The position numbers and the translations under genes are program-made. Under the pieces are notes generated by a model. It ran no database searches and was not told where the DNA came from. It saw only the letters and a list, made by a program, of their open reading frames with translations. DNA of 37,024 nt from Acidimicrobiales bacterium. GTDB taxonomy: Bacteria > Actinomycetota > Acidimicrobiia > Acidimicrobiales > UBA8592. This document shows, piece by piece, positions 31,874-37,024 of this stretch (its first letter is position 1; every line of letters starts with the position of its first letter). The stretch lies in contig JAKMEQ010000042.1 of the NCBI GenBank assembly GCA_022425805.1, positions 1 to 37,024 on the forward strand. The letters are read 5' to 3'.

Positions 31874-31897
31874 TACTTTTACCATCTGCTAAAAGTA
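31874..31897. promoter_or_regulatory. 8-bp perfect inverted repeat upstream of the SnoaL-like gene
   Basis: TACTTTTA and TAAAAGTA face each other with an 8-base spacer, 43 bases upstream of the + strand start. It lies in the divergent spacer and could be an operator for either gene. It is AT-rich and unconfirmed. Confidence 0.35.
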
Positions 31898-31939
31898 TTA
31901 GCACACTAAAGTTGAGAAATAGATAGAAGGAGCATAGGT

Positions 31940-32404
31940 ATGAATGACAATGCGATTCAAGAGATAATAGACCGTCAAGAAATTACTGATGGTCTTCATT
32001 GGTACACGCGTTGGGTGGATCTCAATCGGGTTGACAAACAAGTACAGATTTTCACTGAAGATGGTCGCATCACTTTTTATGGCGAGGATGGCTGGACTGT
32101 TGGGCGAGACAATATAGAAGCAATGCTTGTTCCAGCAGTGGCAAAGTATACGGCGACCCATCATTACATTAGCAATATTGAGATTGACTTTGAAGGCCCT
32201 AATGATGCACGATCAGTGTGTTATTTGCAGGCATGGCACCGTCCAGCTGACGGCAGTGAAGACTACACACTTCGAGCCCAGTACCACGATAAATGGAGTC
32301 GTACCCCAGTCGGTTGGCGTCTAAGCGAACGTCGTCTTAAAGCTGCTGGCGTCTCAAATCGTGGAAGTGGACCAAACATGGAATCTATCGGACGAGAAAG
32401 TTAG
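31940..32404 (+). CDS. SnoaL-like / nuclear transport factor 2 family protein
   Basis: A 154-aa NTF2-like fold protein of the SnoaL_4 type: IIDRQEITDGLHWYTRWVD with the typical helix and conserved aromatic-Arg, EDGRITFYGEDGW, TATHHYISNIEIDFEG and WHRPADGSEDYTLRAQYHDKW. This pattern is common in ring-hydroxylating and degradation clusters, where such proteins are isomerases, dehydratases or of unknown role. The ATG is well supported by AGAAGGAG about 8 bases upstream. It converges with the amidohydrolase gene across 91 bases. Confidence 0.86.
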   Translation: MNDNAIQEIIDRQEITDGLHWYTRWVDLNRVDKQVQIFTEDGRITFYGEDGWTVGRDNIEAMLVPAVAKYTATHHYISNIEIDFEGPNDARSVCYLQAWHRPADGSEDYTLRAQYHDKWSRTPVGWRLSERRLKAAGVSNRGSGPNMESIGRES

Positions 32405-32495
32405 AAATTAAATTCTTTAGCTGGTCCGGGGTCAGGTCTTACATCTGGCATAGCAAACTAACTTAATTAAAGAATAATCTTCGAGGTTCGGTGAC

Positions 32496-33506
32496 CTAAT
32501 CAATAAGATGGGGTGCTCTTTTTTTGAGGCGGAGCAGGTCCACGGCGTTGGCATTGAGTTTCTCACTTAGGTCATCAACATGTCGAAGTGTTCCTTTGTC
32601 CCAGCCACCAAAATTAGTTCCAAATACCAAGCGATCTGTACCAATCTGATCTATAGCGAATTCAAATTCTTTATCGCCAGTGACATGGCAATCAAACCAA
32701 AGGCGGTTTAGCGCGTTATCAAAGGCACCCGGTTCCCTAATCCATTCAGGTGAAGATGGACGACGTTCAGCTATGGCACGAAGTTTCGCTCTGTGCATCA
32801 TGGTAGAACCACCACCGTGGGACATGCAGATATCGAGTTCGGGGAAACGGCGAGAAACTCCTCCGAAGACAAGCATGGCGGTAGCAACCAGTTCCTCATA
32901 AGAAAATTCAATAACGAGATCAAGGCTATATTTTCTCATACGTTTGTCCCGAAGTGGTCCGTCAAGCCCAGATGTAGCCGGGTGAAGAAACAGGGGAACG
33001 TCTAGTTCAACGCAAGCGGCATAGAACGGGTCCATACGCTCATCGTCCAAATCAATACCAAAATCAGTTCCGATATACCCTCCTAGAAGGCCATAATCGT
33101 TCACGCTACGTTGCAGTTCAGCTATCGCAGCATCAATGTCCTGCATGGGAAGTGCGGCAAATCCCACGAAACGGTTCGGATGTTGGCTAATGACAGAGGC
33201 CAAGTCTTCGTTATGTGCTCTACAGAAATTAATAGCATCAGCGGCTGGAATCCAATGCAGGTAAGTCAAAGGGTTGGGCGAAAGTGCTTGAACCCGAATT
33301 CCGGCCTCTTCCATGGCCTCCAATCGGAGACTAGTTTGCATGAAAAGAGATTCTCGATATGGCACTCCATCGAGACGCCAGTCGCCGACCCTGAACCAAG
33401 TAGTCCCATCTTCGTATGCGCCAAGTTCTGGACCGCAGGTTGGACCTGCAGCTCCTAAGCTTCCTTCAAGAACAATGTGTCCGTGCACATCAATAAGGCC
33501 AGTCAT
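32496..33506 (-). CDS. ACMSD-like amidohydrolase (family 2) with an Asn in place of the metal Asp
   Basis: TIM-barrel amidohydrolase of 336 aa. The N-terminal metal motif is DVHGH (H8, H10). Later His sites are LFLHPATSG and CMSHGGGS. The C-terminal block is VFGTNFGGWDKG, with N298 where family members such as ACMSD have Asp (FGSDyP). Loss or change of one metal ligand is therefore possible. Related enzymes decarboxylate aromatic acids. GGGGAAG a few bases upstream supports the ATG start. It faces the TauD-like gene across 330 bases. Confidence 0.86.
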   Translation of the reverse strand: MTGLIDVHGHIVLEGSLGAAGPTCGPELGAYEDGTTWFRVGDWRLDGVPYRESLFMQTSLRLEAMEEAGIRVQALSPNPLTYLHWIPAADAINFCRAHNEDLASVISQHPNRFVGFAALPMQDIDAAIAELQRSVNDYGLLGGYIGTDFGIDLDDERMDPFYAACVELDVPLFLHPATSGLDGPLRDKRMRKYSLDLVIEFSYEELVATAMLVFGGVSRRFPELDICMSHGGGSTMMHRAKLRAIAERRPSSPEWIREPGAFDNALNRLWFDCHVTGDKEFEFAIDQIGTDRLVFGTNFGGWDKGTLRHVDDLSEKLNANAVDLLRLKKRAPHLID

Positions 33507-33836
33507 ACTTCCCCCATTTCTTTAGAAAGAATAGTCCATAAGAAGCAGTAATGAGTGAAAGTAAGATCTAGCGTCTCGATTTTGTTGATTGAGTTCTTGA
33601 TAGACCCGATGAAGAAATGGGTGGAACTTGGATAGCTAATTCGGATGAGAGTCTAATTTGGCATTATTAATTTCTTCTCGATGGAACCTGCAGAGGGCGG
33701 ACTCTTAATGTAAGACAGAGGTAGTTTCACGGAAATTGCTATTTTTAGTCCAGTGTCAGGCTTAGCTAGTGAAAAATTGATATATATTATGAATTGATTC
33801 AACTTAACTGTGGCCTCTCTAGAAGCAGGTATAGCA
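33507..33836. other. 330-base intergenic region without a gene
   Basis: I see no convincing coding frame or RNA gene. The stretch is divergent between the amidohydrolase and TauD-like genes and becomes AT-rich just before the latter, with TATATATTATGAAT near 33780-33795, so it likely holds promoters for both. No strong palindrome or repeat is visible. Confidence 0.5.
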
Positions 33837-34676
33837 ATGATAACTTTTGAAAAAACTGGGAACGATATTGGAGCCTTTGTACATGGATTGGACCTTAATG
33901 ATTTACCAGATCCAGGTTTACTTAGAAAAGCTCTTTATGAAGACCATTTACTGCTAGTTTTCCGCGGTCTTAGTGGAGCGACTTCAAACCAGTTATTAGA
34001 AATTGCTAGAATTTTTGGTAAAAATTTATCGAAATATTTTCGTGAAGAGGACCGTAATCACCCTAAGACTGACGAGATTCTTATTCTCTCAAATGTGGAA
34101 GAGTTGGGTGCACTTGGTGCTTCAGCCGAGTTACCTTGGCATACGAATCTAGCGTATCTTCCTCAAGTCGCATCAGTTGCATTGCTCTACGGCGAACTGC
34201 CTACTCCTCCAGAAGCGGGAGGCGCTACTTTGTTTGCTGATACAAGAAAAGCTTATGATTCTCTTACAACTGAACTTCAAGAACAAATCGAGAATCTGCA
34301 AATGGTTCAATCACAAGGTGGCTACCATGTTTATCCAGGTGAGGATGTCTTCGGCGGAGTAGCTCCAGGGGCACAACATTCGCTAGTGAGAGTTCACCCA
34401 GTCACTGGTAGAAAGTCCCTCTATTGTCCTGGCGGACGTTTTTTCCAAAGCATTGAGGGTATGAAGTACGACGATGCCTATGCATTAAGCCAGTCGCTTC
34501 TAAATCGGTGCACGGAATCCGCCTATAAGCATCTTTGGGAGCCCGGTGATTTACTTGTTTGGGATAATCTCAGCACGATTCATATGCGAGAAATTATAGA
34601 CCCCTCGTTCAAGAGGGTTGTTCACGTGATAGACGTACTTGAGGATGAGATGAGCGGTATAAACCGTTCATCTTAA
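33837..34676 (+). CDS. TauD/TfdA family dioxygenase-like protein with an HxN metal motif
   Basis: A 279-aa protein (from ATG 33837) of the Fe(II)/2-oxoglutarate dioxygenase clan: GNDIGAFVHGLDL at the N-terminus, and FRGLSGATSNQLLEIARIFG. The first metal site is WHTNLAY, with H102 but N104 where the family has Asp or Glu. The distal His H249 lies in DNLSTIHMRE and the 2-oxoglutarate-anchoring Arg is probably R260 in KRVVH. Hydroxylation of an organic acid, sulfonate or similar is typical; the Asn could reduce or change activity. A GTG at 33810 would add 9 aa; the ATG fits the family N-terminus better. The start has only a weak SD. Confidence 0.86.
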   Translation: MITFEKTGNDIGAFVHGLDLNDLPDPGLLRKALYEDHLLLVFRGLSGATSNQLLEIARIFGKNLSKYFREEDRNHPKTDEILILSNVEELGALGASAELPWHTNLAYLPQVASVALLYGELPTPPEAGGATLFADTRKAYDSLTTELQEQIENLQMVQSQGGYHVYPGEDVFGGVAPGAQHSLVRVHPVTGRKSLYCPGGRFFQSIEGMKYDDAYALSQSLLNRCTESAYKHLWEPGDLLVWDNLSTIHMREIIDPSFKRVVHVIDVLEDEMSGINRSS

Positions 34677-34810
34677 GATGTTCAGTGCAGGTGGTTTTTC
34701 TATTGCGCCATACTATTTCATAAAGGTATAGCTTGGACTTTGAATGAACTCGTACAGAGGTCTGTGATGGTTGAATCGGTTAGAGAGCTGTTTGGGTGCA
34801 GATTATGTAT

Positions 34811-35584
34811 TTAAGTTTTTGAAATGGCACCATCGATAAGGTAGGAAGCACCTGTAACGTATGCCGCTTCGTCAGAGGCCAGGAAAGCAATCAGTCCGGC
34901 TATCTCTTCTGGTTCCCCGTACCTTCCAAGTGGGATGTTAGGAATCGTTGCTTTTATGAATTCTTCAGGGTCTTCTGGGAAGGTCATTTCTTCAATCGAT
35001 CTCATCATCCGTGTATTGATAACACCCGGGCAGACGGCATTTACTCTGATTCCAGCTGGACCAAGTTCAACTGCTCCTGTTTTGGTCATGCCAATTACAG
35101 CATGCTTGCTTGCTCCATAAGCCACCATGGTTGGTGTTGCCATCACTCCTGCTGCTGAAGCAGTATTCACAATAGACCCCCCTCCGCGAAGGCGCATTGC
35201 ATCGACAACATGGCGCATTCCTAGCCATACCCCTTTGACATTGATTTGGAGAACTTTGTCAAACATCTTTTCGTCACAGTCTTCAAGCATCGCGATTTGT
35301 CCTTCGATTCCAGCATTATTTACTAGGACATCAACACCATCGAAAGTGTCAATTGTTTCTTGCACGTAGTTTTCTACCTGTTCTGATTTTGTTACATCAG
35401 CAAGGACTCCATGTCCTAAAGCACCAGTGGCTTGTATGAGAGATACAGTTTTTGAAATAGATTCTTCGTCTATGTCTACTGCGACAACTGCGGCACCTTC
35501 GCTCGCTAAACGTACAGACGCAGCACGTCCTATACCTCCACCTGCTCCTGTCACGATTGCTACTTTATTTAAGAATCTTGCCAT
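34811..35584 (-). CDS. Short-chain dehydrogenase/reductase (classical SDR)
   Basis: A 257-aa classical SDR with the NAD(P) motif TGAGGGIGR, VDID at the end of beta-2 (favouring NAD), NNAGIEG, the catalytic Ser in NTASAAG, YGASK with Tyr-Lys, and the VNAVCPGVINTRMM block. It ends in the usual TGASYLIDGA region. The enzyme interconverts an alcohol and a ketone; the substrate is unknown. GGAAGGA about 9 bases upstream supports the ATG. It lies between the TauD-like gene and the methyltransferase gene. Confidence 0.95.
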   Translation of the reverse strand: MARFLNKVAIVTGAGGGIGRAASVRLASEGAAVVAVDIDEESISKTVSLIQATGALGHGVLADVTKSEQVENYVQETIDTFDGVDVLVNNAGIEGQIAMLEDCDEKMFDKVLQINVKGVWLGMRHVVDAMRLRGGGSIVNTASAAGVMATPTMVAYGASKHAVIGMTKTGAVELGPAGIRVNAVCPGVINTRMMRSIEEMTFPEDPEEFIKATIPNIPLGRYGEPEEIAGLIAFLASDEAAYVTGASYLIDGAISKT

Positions 35585-35818
35585 AATTATATCCTTCCAT
35601 TTTGGAATTTAGAATAGTTCTTAAGGTGTAGAAAATCCTCTTTGGGCTACTGGAACCTCTCCCTTTTCATGAGGATTTGGGATAATCAAGTAAAGATGGC
35701 TTTGTGGGTTGCTTCACTAGGGATATAAAATCGGAGTCGGAGTTGTTTTCCTTTTATTTATGAGTTAAAAATATTTTCAAGATTTAGTACTACAAACTTG
35801 TTAGATACGCTTAGGGCT

Positions 35819-36994
35819 ATGCATATAACCATTGACGGCTTAGCAAAAGAAGGAGATGGGGTAGGCCGGTCCCCTGATGGTAGAGCTATTTTTGTTCGAG
35901 GAGCATTACCAGATGAAAAAGTAGACATTCTGACGATAGAAGAACGAACCAAATTTTTGCGAGGAAGCGTTGTATCGGTCTTAGAGCCAAATCCTCATCG
36001 GATAGAACCTTTCTGTATACATTTAAGCGAGGGTTGCGGGGGATGCAGCCTCCAACACGCTGATCAGGAGTTGCAGAAACAAATAAAACTGCGAATCGTA
36101 AAGGAAGCGTTTGAACGGATAGGAAAATTCGATGCATTCTCTTTTGGATATGGCGGTGGGGTACAGCCAACGAGGTACCGCACAACAGTCCGATGTTCAG
36201 TTCATAATGGGAAGGCGGGAATGCGTGGATTCCACAGTCATGACCACGTACCATTAAATTCCTGCGGAGTAGCTCATCAACAGGTTGAAGAGATCATGGT
36301 GAATAGTTATTTTGGTGACATTGATGAGGTTGTTATACGAACGAGCTCCCATAGTGGGAAGTCCCTTGCGATAGTTTCCGCTTTTGACCAAACGATAAAG
36401 ACCCCTCAAGGTGTTCAGGTTGTTACCGTCAATCAAATTCGTGAAGGGAGCTCTGCGTATATAGTCGAATACGTTTACGGTAAGGAATGGAGGATATCAG
36501 CTGAGTCGTTTTTCCAAGCCTCACCTGAGGGTAGTGAGTTGCTTATCCGTACGGTTAAAAAAATTATCGAAAATAACGTAAGTGCATCAGCTTCGATGGC
36601 TGACTTTTATTCTGGAGTTGGTATTTTTGCTGGAACAGTTGGCTCTGGTCGTCAGGTAACGGCAATTGAGCAAAATATTTCAGCTATTGAAGACTCAATC
36701 CATAATTTAAAAAATGAAATTGACCATGTCTGTTCTCGTATCGAAAAATGGGAGGTCTCGTCACATGATTTTGTAGTCGCTAACCCTTCGCGAAGTGGAC
36801 TAGGGAAACAAGTTCCTAAGATTATTGCGCAAACAGGTGCATCGTTCGTTGTTCTCGTCAGTTGCGATGCGGCAGCAGCAGCCCGAGATGCAAGACGAAT
36901 AGTGGATGAAGGTTTTGAACTAGGAGAAATCGTAATTCTTGATCTCTTTCCACAAACTTCTCACGTTGAAGTCGTCAGCACATTCAGTCGGTAG
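35819..36994 (+). CDS. TrmA/RlmD-family RNA uracil-C5-methyltransferase
   Basis: SAM-dependent 5-methyluridine methyltransferase of 391 aa from ATG 35819, with an N-terminal TRAM domain (GLAKEGDGVGRSPDGRAIFV). A [4Fe-4S] cluster site is formed by C66, C73, C76 and C149. The SAM motif is ADFYSGVGIFAG, a preceding AESFFQAS holds the Gln, and the catalytic Cys is C349 in VLVSCDAAAAARD with the base Glu in SHVEVVSTF. The target could be 23S rRNA (RlmC/D type) or tRNA; the sequence alone does not decide. A TTG at 35798 would add 7 aa but matches the family start less well. The C-terminus is complete, ending 30 bases before the window edge. Confidence 0.92.
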   Translation: MHITIDGLAKEGDGVGRSPDGRAIFVRGALPDEKVDILTIEERTKFLRGSVVSVLEPNPHRIEPFCIHLSEGCGGCSLQHADQELQKQIKLRIVKEAFERIGKFDAFSFGYGGGVQPTRYRTTVRCSVHNGKAGMRGFHSHDHVPLNSCGVAHQQVEEIMVNSYFGDIDEVVIRTSSHSGKSLAIVSAFDQTIKTPQGVQVVTVNQIREGSSAYIVEYVYGKEWRISAESFFQASPEGSELLIRTVKKIIENNVSASASMADFYSGVGIFAGTVGSGRQVTAIEQNISAIEDSIHNLKNEIDHVCSRIEKWEVSSHDFVVANPSRSGLGKQVPKIIAQTGASFVVLVSCDAAAAARDARRIVDEGFELGEIVILDLFPQTSHVEVVSTFSR

Positions 36995-37024
36995 GTTCTC
37001 TAACGTCTTCACTCATGCTTATGG

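Noticed and set aside
33507-33836. Possible pseudogene in the 330-base gap
   Set aside because: Frames are short and broken on both strands, and no family motif can be read.

Overview
The window looks like chromosomal DNA of a moderately low-GC, free-living actinobacterium, most likely an uncultivated marine or aquatic member of class Acidimicrobiia. This placement is an inference from gene content: an actinobacterial-type SerC, a lipoprotein with a C-terminal beta-propeller, several Actinobacteria-style acyl-CoA enzymes, and small lineage-type hypothetical proteins. There is no rRNA, CRISPR array, transposase, integrase or phage gene. Genes are densely packed on both strands, with many 1-4 base overlaps and non-ATG starts (GTG, TTG, and apparently one CTG).

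Region 1 (1-6.5 kb) is acyl-CoA metabolism. A 5'-truncated acyl-CoA dehydrogenase and a thiolase lie on +. A minus-strand operon encodes a 102-aa conserved-looking protein, an acyl-CoA synthetase and a two-domain crotonase. Divergent from it is a CaiB/BaiF CoA-transferase whose two halves appear in swapped order. Region 2 (6.5-15.2 kb) holds serC overlapping yqgE, a class I aminotransferase followed by an S9 peptidase, a two-hotdog thioesterase, an amidohydrolase and serA.

Region 3 (15.2-21.5 kb) is mostly on minus: a small membrane protein, a 765-aa beta-propeller lipoprotein, a single-pass membrane protein followed by leuC-leuD, and greA. Region 4 (21.5-28 kb) has leuB-ilvE-cimA, a 182-aa unknown, gltX and a YdcF-like protein on +, then tRNA-Glu(CTC) and tRNA-Gln(CTG) on minus. 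LeuBCD, IlvE and CimA together fit isoleucine synthesis by the citramalate route as well as leucine synthesis; no leuA is in the window. SerA and SerC supply two of the three serine-pathway steps.

Region 5 (28-37 kb) is more accessory: an orphan 204-aa protein, a Cys-rich lipoprotein, a PNPOx-like split-barrel protein, an NmrA-like/DUF2867 protein, a SnoaL-like protein, an ACMSD-like amidohydrolase, a TauD-like protein, an SDR and a TrmA/RlmD-type RNA methyltransferase. The amidohydrolase and the TauD-like protein each have Asn where the family normally has a metal-binding Asp.

I did not find an obvious new multi-gene defence or mobile system. The most unusual points are the permuted CoA-transferase beside the ligase/double-crotonase operon, the likely CTG start of yqgE inside a CTGA overlap, the two Asp-to-Asn changes, and a cluster of inverted repeats upstream of the tRNAs.
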